Source: Annona cherimola (taxonomy: Eukaryota; Streptophyta; Magnoliopsida; Magnoliales; Annonaceae). From it: a stretch of DNA of 64,000 bases. The position numbers were made by a program, and so were the translations under genes. Below are positions 54,140 through 64,000 of the stretch, in pieces (within the stretch, counting starts at the first letter, position 1; each line of letters begins with the position of its first letter). The DNA lies in the NCBI GenBank assembly GCA_030490835.1, contig CM059973.1, positions 58,036,008 through 58,100,007 of the forward strand, given 5' to 3'. The notes beneath the pieces were generated by a model. It searched no databases. It was given only the letters and a program-made list of their open reading frames with translations, and was not told where the DNA came from.

Positions 54140-55970
54140 TTCAAAAACTACTTTTCCCAACGTGGATACTCCCCGATTGGCGGGTTGAATTGACACACGG
54201 GTTAAGTATATTTTCTCCTTTAAAAATATATATGTGTATATTATATATATATATATCTATATATACATATATATTATTTTTCAAAACTACTTTTCCCAAC
54301 GTGGATACTCCCCGACTGGCGGGTTGAATTGACACACGGGTTAAGTATATTCTCTCTTTTAAAAATAAAATAAATATATATATGCGTATATTATATATAT
54401 ATACATATATATTATTTTCGAAAACTACTTTTCCCAACGTGGATACTCCCCGACTGGCGGGTTGAATTGACACACAGGTTAAGTATATTTTCTCCTTAAA
54501 AAATAAAAATAAATATATGAGTATTTTCTATATATAAAAATATATCAAAATATACATTGAGATTTTGATTTCTAAGATTATATAAATGCCCCGCGGGCCT
54601 CCAAAAATGAATATTATGTCCCGCGGGCCTTTAAAAAAAATATATATACATGTATTTGCCCCACGGGTCCCAAAAAATATATATATATATATTTTTAGAC
54701 TTTCAAAAATATATATATATTATTATAATAAAAAAAAATTTCATATACTTTTGCCTAAGTAGATACTCCCCAAACAGTGGGTTAAGTTGATACGCAGGGC
54801 TAAGTAACTTTCTATTATATATATACATATATATATATCAAAGAAAAAAAAATTACTTCTTCGCTCAATCCGAGCCTTAATGTCCAAGCAAGCCCTCCTA
54901 GGCCCAAAACTCTCCAAAAAGCCCAAGATGGCTTAACATTTTCCAAAAAGCCCAAGATGGCCCAAAACTATCCAAAAAGCCCGAGATGGCTTAAATTCTC
55001 CAAAAAGCCTGAGATAGCCCAAAACTATCCAAAAAGCCCGAGATGGCTTAAAAATCTCCAAAAAAGCCCAAGATGGCTCAAAACTCTCAAAAAAGCCCAA
55101 GATGGCTTAAAAATCTCCAAAAAGCCCAAGATGACCCAAAACTATCCAAAAAGCCCGAAATGGCTTAAAATTTTCCAAAAAGCCTGAGATAGCCCAAAAC
55201 TATCCTAAAAGCCCGAGATGGCTTAAAAATCTCCAAAAAAAGCCCAAGATGGCCCAAAACTCTCCAAAAAGCCCAAGATGGTTTAAAAATCTCCAAAAAG
55301 CTCAAGATGGCTAAAAAGCATCCAAAAAGCCCAAGATGGCTCAAAACTCTCAAAAAAGCCCAAGATGGCCCAAAAATCCCCCAACAAGCCCAGTTGGGCT
55401 CAAACTTTTTTTAAAGATGACCCAAAATACTTTAAAAATCAGTTAATCCATTTCTTGGTAAAACCACCCAATTATTCAATCCAGAGACTGAATGCGGGAG
55501 ACGCTGGTTTCTTATATAGAAGCTGAAAGCGGGACACGCTGGTCTGCTGTGTAAATCCAGAAGCTAAGAGCGCACTTAGTTTGCTATGTAGGGTCACTGG
55601 TGTACCCGACGGGCCCCTCACTAGTTCCCAAACCGAGTCATCGCTGGTCGACGGGCTAAGCGTAAACTCACATTTAAGTCATGGCGCGTGGCGTCGTGTA
55701 CCTCACATTTAAGTCATGGCGCGTGGCATCGTGTACCTCATATTCAAGTCATGGCGCGTGGCGTCGTGTACCTCACATTTAAGTCATGGCGCGTGGCGTC
55801 GTGTACCTCATATTCAAGTCATGGCGCGTGGCGTCGTGTACCTCATATTCAAGTCATGGCGCGTGGCGTCATGTACCTCATATTTAAGTCATGGCGCGCG
55901 GCGTCATGTACTTCATATTTAAGATATGGCGCGTGGCGTCATATACCTCACATCCGAGTCACGGCGCGGG
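54140..55970 (+). repeat. Tandem arrays TR4, TR3, TR2, TR1 of B3
   Basis: TR4 54140-54490 (three units with GTGGATACTCCCCGACTGGC), TR3 54895-55400 (AAAAAGCCCAAGATGGC units), TR2 about one unit 55490-55560, TR1 55675-55970 (AAGTCATGGCGCGTGGCGTC units). Order is the mirror of element B, as expected for inversion. Confidence 0.85.
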
Positions 55971-56330
55971 GCGAAGTGTACTCATTTATCTTTATATTTT
56001 TGTTAGACACGATTTTTCGTGCACTTGTAAAGATGTAGAAGGATCTTCTACGCACTTCATTATTATTAAGCATTTTTTTTATGGACCATTGTATTCAGCT
56101 CTTTTAATCAAGGGTTTTCTCGTTAGAGATGTAAAATCAGAATGTGGAACACAATGCAAAATATTTCTGTGATGTACTTTTCGGACTCGGTTAAAGAATT
56201 GGATGCTTTAAAATTTTGCTGGGAAATTAATTAAGCATTTATTCTCAAAGTCGCAGGAAAACAATTTTACATTCAACCAAAAACTGAATGGATAAATTAA
56301 TGATTTTTCTCACGAGGCCGGAACAGTTTG

Positions 56331-57250
56331 TTTTTTATAGGATGACTCTAAACTCTTCAGTAGGTGTAATGGTTCCACACTCTTAGAGCTTTTGCCTGTT
56401 TGACAGCATCTCATTTAGAAATTTTGCATAGGTAGGCATCTGTGAGAGCATGTCAATGAAGGATACATTGATTGACAGGTTTTTGAGTGTCAAGACAAAC
56501 TTCTCAAATTGCTTTTGAAGTTTAGCATGTCATTGCCTTCGAAGAAAGCAAAAAGGAGGCTGATAAGGAGGTGGCAGGATGTATGGTTTTTCCACCATCA
56601 ATTCAGGTTTTGGTTCCTCATCTTGTTTCTAGACCTACTCGGACTCTTTATCAGCTTTTGTTCGAGGTCGTTGAGGTTAGTCGAGCTACTTTCCACTATG
56701 CAAGATGACAACCTGCACTTGCACCCCAAGGTATGCTTCAGGTTGGCTAGGGAGTTTGCACAGACTTCTTGGGATGAGGATGTAGCGTTTTGGGCAATAT
56801 GGTTTTCAAGTAACTTGATATGGGTTTGCATTTGGTCCATTCTTTCATCATTTTTCTTGAGCATTAGAATGATATTTTCTAAGATGGACACAGTAGGTTG
56901 TGCTTGAGATAGTGCAGATACAATTGGTTGTGTTCGATATGCAGGTGAGTTGGGTGGTCTTCTTGGGAAACCAGGTGGGTAGTTGTTTTGAGAAAAGTTT
57001 TGGATATTTGACTAGTTTGTCCAAGAGAAATTATGGTAGTTTCTCTATCCAAGGTTGTAGGTGTTAGAATAGGGGTTGTTTTACACATGATTATTGTATT
57101 GATTATTAACTGCATTAGCTCGTTTGCTTGTGGTGTCTTATATGACAAAGCTACACATAGATGTATAGTGTGATGCTCCACAAATTTTGTATAAAGTTGT
57201 TGAGATGTAGATGCGTCTCGATTTGTGGTTTCTTATTTCTTTAGCAATAG
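56331..57250 (-). pseudogene. A2 Gag C-terminus and protease start
   Basis: Phrases in different frames: LKNLSINVSFIDMLSQMPTY then AKFLNEML (about 56500-56400), the counterpart of LHINIPLIEALEQMPSYAKF in A1; LENIILMLKKNDERMDQMQTH upstream; and YPPGFPRRPPN with NFSWTN (56960-57030). Stops in every frame. Continuous with 50216 leftward once the solo LTR is removed. Confidence 0.75.
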
Positions 57251-57790
57251 TATCTGGTCTATCTTAGCATGTAGAGAATGAAGGGATTCGACGTCTTATT
57301 TGCCCCTAGGTCGAGAAGGTCCTTGGATATGAAAGTTAATTAAAATCCATTAAATTCTATGGAAGTTCATGAAATTCTTCAAGGTCATCATGCCTATTTT
57401 ATGGTTTTAGATTTTCAAGTTTAACATACTGATTATCATATATTAGATTTCCACCTTTGGATTTCATTACCTAATGTATGGAATAATGTCAAAGTACAGG
57501 CCCATACACCAAGCAAAAATTAAGAACACAAGATATTAAATTAACAACCAATATCCATCATAAATAAATTAAAATCATAATATCTGCTACATTGTATACA
57601 TGTTACATCCTAAATCCTAGATTAAGGGCTTAGCCCAGCATGTTCAAAATAAAATCTAAACACAAAAGAATATTGTACATAGAATCCATCTCAAACAAAG
57701 CAATCTAACTCAAAAAAAAAGAAGAAAAAAGAGCTTATTGATTAGAAACTTCAATGTTGTCTTGAATGCTTCAAATAACTAGTGTCTCGC
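57251..57790. other. Unassigned AT-rich sequence
   Basis: No coding signal or recognised repeat. May be further A2 sequence or older DNA. Ends at the TSD CTCGC of C3. Confidence 0.4.
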
Positions 57791-60718
57791 TGTGGCGCCC
57801 CGAACCGAGGCGTCCACATAGTCCTTACTCCAAGATCTTATCGATTGGTAAACGTGACTCAGGATTGCTGCCCTGATCACGCGGCGGGTTCTTAATTGGA
57901 TCTCATCCATTTTTTTTTCATTTCTTTTTCTTTTCTTTCATCACATAAACATATGCTCATCATCATTCATAATGGACTTATCCATAACATTATAAATTAT
58001 CAACTTCTCATATTATTCATAACTTCATAATTTCATACAACCTATGTCCTTTCTCATCATATCCCATTAGGACATCTATTCATACAAAAATCTACTAACA
58101 TTTGTAGATTTCTCTTTTCCTTTAGCAACACATGTTCTTCATCTCTTGGCTTTCCCTACACTTGTCTGAGGTTGGGAAAACAAAACATGAGTCGAAACTC
58201 AATAAGCAAGCATTTTTCATTTTAAATGCATTCCTCTCCATTCGGTAGAAGACACTTACCAAGTGATCAACTACCAACGGAATAGAAACCTTTTCGTAAA
58301 CTATTTTTGGAAATCTTTCATAAACCATTCATGTAAATCATTCGTAAATGCATTTCTCTCCATTCGATAGGAGACACTTAGCAAGTGATCAACTATCAAT
58401 GGAATTGAAACCTTTTCATAAACATTAGATGTGCAAATGCTTCCTTTCCACTCCTGACATAAACCTTCGTGTGCGGGTACGCTAGCCCAGGGAACATCTC
58501 ACATAGCATGGTCTAATACGCCGTCTGTCTCTGACTTGGCCTCATCAAGGGGAACCTCTCTTCCTCTTGACGCCTACATGGTTCCTACATGCATGACTTT
58601 TGATTTTCTTGGCATTATATACCTCTTACACCAGGTGACTTGTCATTCTCATGTAGAGAATTATTTGCACCATCCCTTAAAAATATCATTTCAAATCCAT
58701 GCTTTCCTTTTCAATCCATGTATGAAAATGCAATGCATTCATTCACACATAACATTACTTTGCCTCCACCTCTGGGGAAGACGCCGTCGGCACACAGCCC
58801 ATACGACTCGACAATAGTGAAGGGGGACCCTCTGATCCGCTTTCTACCTCCACCAAAGCCTCTTCATTATATATCATACATGTGCACATGTCCATGAACA
58901 TCACATGATATCAATATGCCGGCATGACTTTTCATAAAAACTCATAAACATTCATCATTTCAAAACATTATAGGAATGACCATCCTTAAACACATTTCAT
59001 AAATACTTGAGAATAAAATTACATTTTAAAAAGGTTTGCTTGCTTACCTCCTCAGTCCGTGTCCTCCACCTTTTTCTTTTCCTTTTCCCTATACAAGGAA
59101 AATGGATATTTTATCTATCCATTCTATGTTTTAGTTTACTTTGCATGCTTGCTTTATAACCATTCATTACCTCATTCCCATAGAGGTTAATCTTATAAAG
59201 ATACTTGGTCATTACTCATTTATATGAATTTTTATTCATAAATCATTTAAAAATTCCATCCATATATCCTCATAAAATATCAAAATAAATATCAATTTTT
59301 CCCAAAATCACTGTTCACTGTTCATGGGTTCCAAAAATTGATATTTTTCCCAAAAATAAAAAATACCATGACATAGCTTATGCTTAGTATATAATGGGAA
59401 ATTTCATACATTTTAAATTTATCATCATTAACTTGGCCAAATAAATTATTTTCTCCATATACTAAATATCAACATAAATTCACTTAAGCATTAATTCCAA
59501 AAATCATGAAATTAATATATCATCATTCTAACATCATATTTATCATAATCATACATCCCAAATCATCATTTATCAAATTTGGAGCATTATTTCCTCATAT
59601 CATACATGATTTTTCCGAATTCTCTATCTTCGCTCTAAATTTTTGATGTTTCGGCATAATTCTAATTAAGCATTATAAATATACTTATTTTCTCATGTTT
59701 AGGAATTATCTAAGTATGATTTTACCCTACTTAACATCCAAAAGAAATTTAGAAAGAATCCCCTTACCTGAAGTAGAAAAACTCTTCTCCTACTTGGCCT
59801 TTCTCTCTCTAACTTTCTCTCCTTCTCTCCCTAAGGCTAAAAACGAATTTTGGGGGTTGGAAATGCTCAATGGAGCTGGAATGAGTGTGCCTTGGTCGTT
59901 CACCATGCTCCCCTATTTATAGTGTAACATTTTTCACAAAATTGGATTTTACCCCCTTAGCTTGAGGTATTTAATTATAAAAATGTATTTTTTTCTAATT
60001 TTAAAAGGTGCCTTGAGCCAAGAGAAGCCACCCTATGCCTACTTCAGCCCCCCTAGGCATCCCTATTTTTTTACCTATTTTTTTATTTTTAAAATTAATT
60101 AAATTAAGCTAAATAAATCCTAACCGTTGATTTTTGATAAGATTGATTTTGGACCATTGGATTTTGGCCCAAAAGTCAAGCCTCCAGCAGCCATTGCAGC
60201 TTTTCATTAATTATTTGATTTTTTTAATTAATTAAAATTAACCCCAAAGTCAAATATAATTAATGAAAAAGTGAAGCTACTCCAAATGACGTTTGATCTT
60301 GACCCTTAATTCATAGGTTTTGATCAATCTTGGACCATTCATCATGTCCATCATCATATTTTGGCCATCCATAAAAAATTTCATCTCAATCCGATGTCCG
60401 GATTGCAAGATATGATTTTTCTTCATTTTCTTCACAAAAATCCATAAAAATCCGAAAATACTAAATAAATCAAAAAGTTGCTATTTTGTCCTTTCACGGG
60501 AAGCTTCCTTTTTTTTCTTTTTGTGATTAAGTTCATCCAAAGTGAATAACTCATCATTTCACTTTAACCACATGGTTACTATTCACGTGCACTATTTATC
60601 CGAATTTCATAAATAATTATTTTAACATCTCTTCCCACATATTTTCATATTTTATGAATATATATTTCATTAATATATTACCTAGGGTTTTATACGTATC
60701 TAAGATTGGAGTTTCACA
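57791..60718 (-). mobile_element. Solo LTR of family C (C3, 2928 bp)
   Basis: TSD CTCGC at 57786-57790 and 60719-60723. TGTGGCGCCC at left and GTTTCACA at right on plus. Homologous throughout to C1 in reverse and to C2. TATA at 59914-59921 on minus. Contains a conserved GC-rich segment near 58770-58830. No ORF with a domain. Confidence 0.92.
59914..59921 (-). promoter_or_regulatory. Probable TATA box of C3
   Basis: TATAAATA followed by GGGG on minus, same context as 63-70 in C1. Confidence 0.6.
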
Positions 60719-60723
60719 CTCGC

Positions 60724-62103
60724 TCACTCCTTGCCTCATGCTACTCACCTTCTTTAGCTCCCGGACCTCACTCCAAGATCAAACCATGTTCTAGGATACC
60801 TTAGGACGTTCCTAGGAGGTGTTTACATAAATCTCAAGGAAAGGGCTTGCACATAGAGTTTGAATTGCGAAATTTTGTACATAGCAAGGTTCCGTGTAGT
60901 TTGAACTGTGTAGCACCCATATCCACATAGTTAAAATTGTGTAGGCCTCTGGAGTGTGCAATTTGTTGCACAATTCTGCACAGTTGCTTCCTACTTCCTT
61001 TTGTTATGCTTGGTGACTCCTCCTATGAATTTGGGCTTGTCTTGGACACTATTTTACTTTAATATTGAGTCTTGAATTTGCAATTTAGCCTGGCTTCTAT
61101 CAGAACTTGTCAATTTGGTCATACATTGCACTAAAATTAATATATTGCATCAAATGGTGAGTGTTCATGTAAAACCAAGCTTAATCAAAGAATATTCGAA
61201 TCAAATCATCTTAAATTAATTGAGTTCTTGTCCAATTATAGTAAAAAATAGATGTATAAAAATGAATTAATAGTTTTAAGCATACCCTATCCTAATTTTT
61301 AAGGTCGGGTCGGTTCTGGTTTTGGTTTCAAATTGTTTCTTTAAAATAGTTATATTGTATTTGAAAACCATATTTTATTGCATGTTTTATTTAAAACCTA
61401 GAATCAAGATGAAACTAATATAAATTTTGAAATACATTCATTAATTTTACTAAGATAATTGATAAATTTATCAAGTATTTATATATGTAAAGAATATGTT
61501 TATGTCTTTCATTGCTAAAAATATTTCAGAGAATCTATCTTAAATGTATATTAATAATTCGAGTTGATTTCGGGTACTCAAACCTTGGAGCCTATCCTAC
61601 CCTAATTTAATTGGTAATTTCTTTTTTTACTTAGAACTTACCCTGCTCTGTCTATCTTATTCATTTTAGGATAACTAACAAGTTGACACACAGGTACTCT
61701 ACCTAAGTTGCACCCCTACATCTAATCACTATATTATTTAAAATACGATTTTGACCCTTTATAATGAAAGTAATACAAATTGATGATAATTAAAAAAATA
61801 TGACTAATGTTATATATATTTAGATTATAAATAATATAAATAAGTAAAAATTTTATAGTTTATATATTTAGAATATAAAAATTAATTTACAATAATTTAT
61901 CGACATACAAAAGACAATATTTTATATCATACATATTTAGAAAATAAAAATTAATATACAATACTTTGTCAATATAAAAATATAAGGTTTCAAATTTATA
62001 TATTTCACATAAAAAAATTAATATAAATACTTTATCAAAATAAAAAAAGACATAGTTTCAAATCACGTATATTTGAAACATAAAAATTAGTATACAATGT
62101 TTT
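60724..62103. other. Unassigned AT-rich region
   Basis: Stops in all frames. The part from 61730 to 62100 has loose repeats of TATATATTTAGAATATAAAAATTAAT type. No gene or known element seen. Confidence 0.4.
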
Positions 62104-62655
62104 GGGCGTGTTTAGAAGATGATAAAACTTTTAGGTGAAAAGTTTAGCTTTACAAAAGATAACTCCATGTGAGATATAAGTATGCAAATGCCTTTGTTCG
62201 ATTTCCAGCCCTGGCCTCCCACTCTACACTCTCTAACTTACTCACGTCAACCACTTAGTTATCTAAGTAACAAACCCTTGGATATGTCATTTTGTTAACG
62301 AGCATAGGTGGAAAACTATAGCACAACCCTTACATATTTTATATCTTAGTTGCTTAATTATCCTATCTTTTATTTTTATTCTTATGTTCTTGTACATTTC
62401 AAAAATATTATCTTTCCCTTTTTTTACTTTCCCGCCTCCCTTATCCCTACATTTGGAAAGTAGAAAAGAACAAGCGAGAAAATTTTGGATTAAAACTTTT
62501 TGAAACAAACAAGGTAATGATGTGATATAACGAAGATAATGATGAGAAGTAAAGAAATAAAATTGAAATAGATAGGATAGTTGCACAAGAAGATGTAAAA
62601 AAGGGGAGAACTTTTAGGAAATTTTTTCTTTTTTCCTTTCCCAAACACACCCTAA
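62104..62655. mobile_element. Possible MITE with terminal inverted repeats
   Basis: GGGCGTGTTTAG at the left and CCAAACACACCC at the right are imperfect inverted repeats of the type seen in plant non-autonomous DNA transposons. Length about 550 bp. A TSD is not clear. No transposase. Confidence 0.35.
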
Positions 62656-63999
62656 TAATATTCATATGCAACTTGATGTGTTATAGTTCCATGTATAAGT
62701 GTGTACGGACCAACAATCAATACAGGTGTTTTAAGCATTTTTTTGGTTTTTATTTTTATGTAGGTTGATATATAATATTTATATATTTGTATATATTCTT
62801 ACGATTCCAAAAATCAATAGCTTTTACTTCATTTATTTAAAATGGGGTCAAAATTGTTAAAATTTGAAATTATAAAAATATTCATATTAATTCAAGGACT
62901 CTACTTCAATTCCGTATGACCCTTTCAAATTTCAAAATTTTGATATTTGATAAAAAAAAATTTAGTCCATTCATTATATTTAACATTTTTTGTTTAGCTA
63001 GGAGACCAAGTTTCATTTAAGTCAAGTTTGCCCATGGTTCACATTTGCCCATAAATATATATGTACAAATTATAAAAAATGCTTAAATTTATTTGCATAT
63101 GTATTAAAATATAAATTATTTATTCATATATTAATGTCATTTAAAATGGTTTAGATGTCAAAAATACAACTTTAAAAATTGATAATAAGAAATAATTCAT
63201 TTTATTACATTGATTTTACAGATTTTTAGATAGGGTTTATCCACAGTGATAATTGACAAATGAATTTTTTTATAATAATATAAATGATATTAAATACAAT
63301 AGATGAATTGGATTTTTATTAGCCATCAAGATATTAAAAACGAATAGGCTACATAGAAGATAAGTTTCATAAAAGCATAATTTTTAATTCAAAACATAAA
63401 TTTTGGTACATTGTCTCACATAAAAATGGAAAAATGAAAAAAAAAATCCTCAAATACTTGTATATATGGAGGCTGAGGAACTATTTGGTTACATAAGAAT
63501 GAAATTGTATGTGATCAAGGACTTAGCCTAATTGGTTCATATTACTAGCCTACGTGCCAAAGGTTTGAGATTTGAATTCTATTTAAGAGCATTTGTCTCT
63601 CACTGTGGGTAGCATTTATCTATTGTTGATAAAGTTGGTTGAGAAAAATGAAAAGATTTTTTAAAACAAGAATTAGTATAAGTAAAGTGGTAGCTAGGGG
63701 TGAGAGATCGGTTGGGCTAACCAATGAATCATCTCCAACCTAGTCCATTTTTTACTAGGTAAAACCAAAGCTTTTATAACCTAATATAAGTAGGGGTGAA
63801 ACTTAGGGAGGGTACCCATGGGTTCCCACCAACTTGACTCTAATTTGGGTAAGGTACGATACAAATTATTACCCATGAATATGGATAAGGTAATGAGTAT
63901 GAATAAAGTATAAATTATTATCCGCCCCTCAAAAAGGGTATGACTAGGGTAGATACATTAGGTACTCAAAATCGACTCGCATGGATATAATTATATATG
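62656..63999. other. Unassigned AT-rich end of window
   Basis: No coding signal. One possible degenerate SINE: TAGCCTAATTGG (A-box-like, 63524-63535) and GGTTTGAGATT (B-box-like, 63562-63572), at plausible spacing, without clear ends or poly(A). Weak. Confidence 0.3.
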
Positions 64000-64000
64000 T

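Larger units (their letters stand above)
50222..56325 (+). mobile_element. Solo LTR of Tat family B (B3, 6104 bp) with a different host-gene mosaic
   Basis: TSD GTTTG at 50217-50221 and 56326-56330. The first ~55 bp (TGATGAGGTAAATTTTTAAC...) and the last part (from about 53720, including the TATA and all repeat arrays) match the LTRs of element B in reverse orientation. Between an A-tract at 50277-50291 and about 53700 it holds unrelated host-gene fragments not found in B: SEC15-like (+), SEUSS-like (-), an unknown piece (+), ClpB-like (+) and LRR receptor kinase (+). A solo LTR formed by recombination, inserted in the A2 protease region. Confidence 0.9.
48690..57790 (-). mobile_element. Older Athila-type remnant A2, interrupted
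   Basis: Gag C-terminus, protease and RT relics on the minus strand, split by the B-family solo LTR (50222-56325). It is far more decayed than A1, with many stops. A1 appears to have inserted in its RT-RNase H part, because A2 RT sequence (PLTNLLNQNVPFDF) runs up to the junction at 48695. No LTR of A2 is recognised within the window. Confidence 0.8.

Noticed and set aside
62186..62215. GTTCGATTTCC as a Pol III B box of a SINE or tRNA
   Set aside because: No convincing A box or cloverleaf around it.

Overview
This window is repeat-dense flowering-plant nuclear DNA. I find no intact host gene. Almost everything from 1 to about 60.7 kb is LTR retrotransposon sequence, nested several levels deep. 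The plant assignment rests on the families present: Athila, Tat and SIRE-type elements, with fragments of plant nitrite reductase, SEUSS-like co-repressor, arginine-rich tandem CCCH zinc-finger and receptor-like kinase genes. The species cannot be told from this sequence.

Nesting order, from the boundaries and target-site duplications (TSDs): an old Athila-type remnant (A2, minus strand, 48690-50221 and 56326-57790) contains a second Athila-like element (A1, minus, 1710-48689). A1 was entered by a ~24.7 kb Ty3/gypsy Tat-lineage element (B, minus, 6864-42390, TSD GCTGC). The 5' LTR of B was entered by an apparently intact Ty1/copia SIRE-type element (31308-42097, TSD CATGC). A long LTR family (C, ~2.9 kb) occurs as two solo LTRs with TSDs (43090-46007, AGGTG; 57791-60718, CTCGC) and as a copy cut by the left edge (1-1709). 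A solo LTR of the B family, in the opposite orientation, sits in A2 (50222-56325, TSD GTTTG).

Three coding systems stand out. (1) The U3 region of the B-family LTR is a mosaic of host-gene fragments upstream of its TATA box. In element B the mosaic holds nitrite reductase, CCCH zinc finger, receptor-kinase and an unidentified coding-like piece. In the solo LTR, which shares the LTR ends and repeat arrays, it is entirely different: SEC15-like, SEUSS-like, an unidentified piece, ClpB-like and an LRR receptor kinase. (2) Between pol and the 3' LTR, element B carries an antisense, spliced gene with a plant mobile domain and a coiled-coil tail. (3) The SIRE-type element and A1 each carry an extra sense ORF in the same position that resembles the 'putative plant transposon protein' family. 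Three unrelated retrotransposons in one nest therefore hold transposon- or mobile-domain-like proteins between pol and the 3' LTR.

The SIRE-type element has open gag, pol and ORF3, two LTRs of 1711 bp with two mismatches found by eye, and a clear PBS and PPT, so it is probably recent. B, A1 and A2 are broken by stops and frameshifts. From about 60.7 kb to the end the DNA is AT-rich and without recognisable genes, with one possible MITE and one possible SINE.
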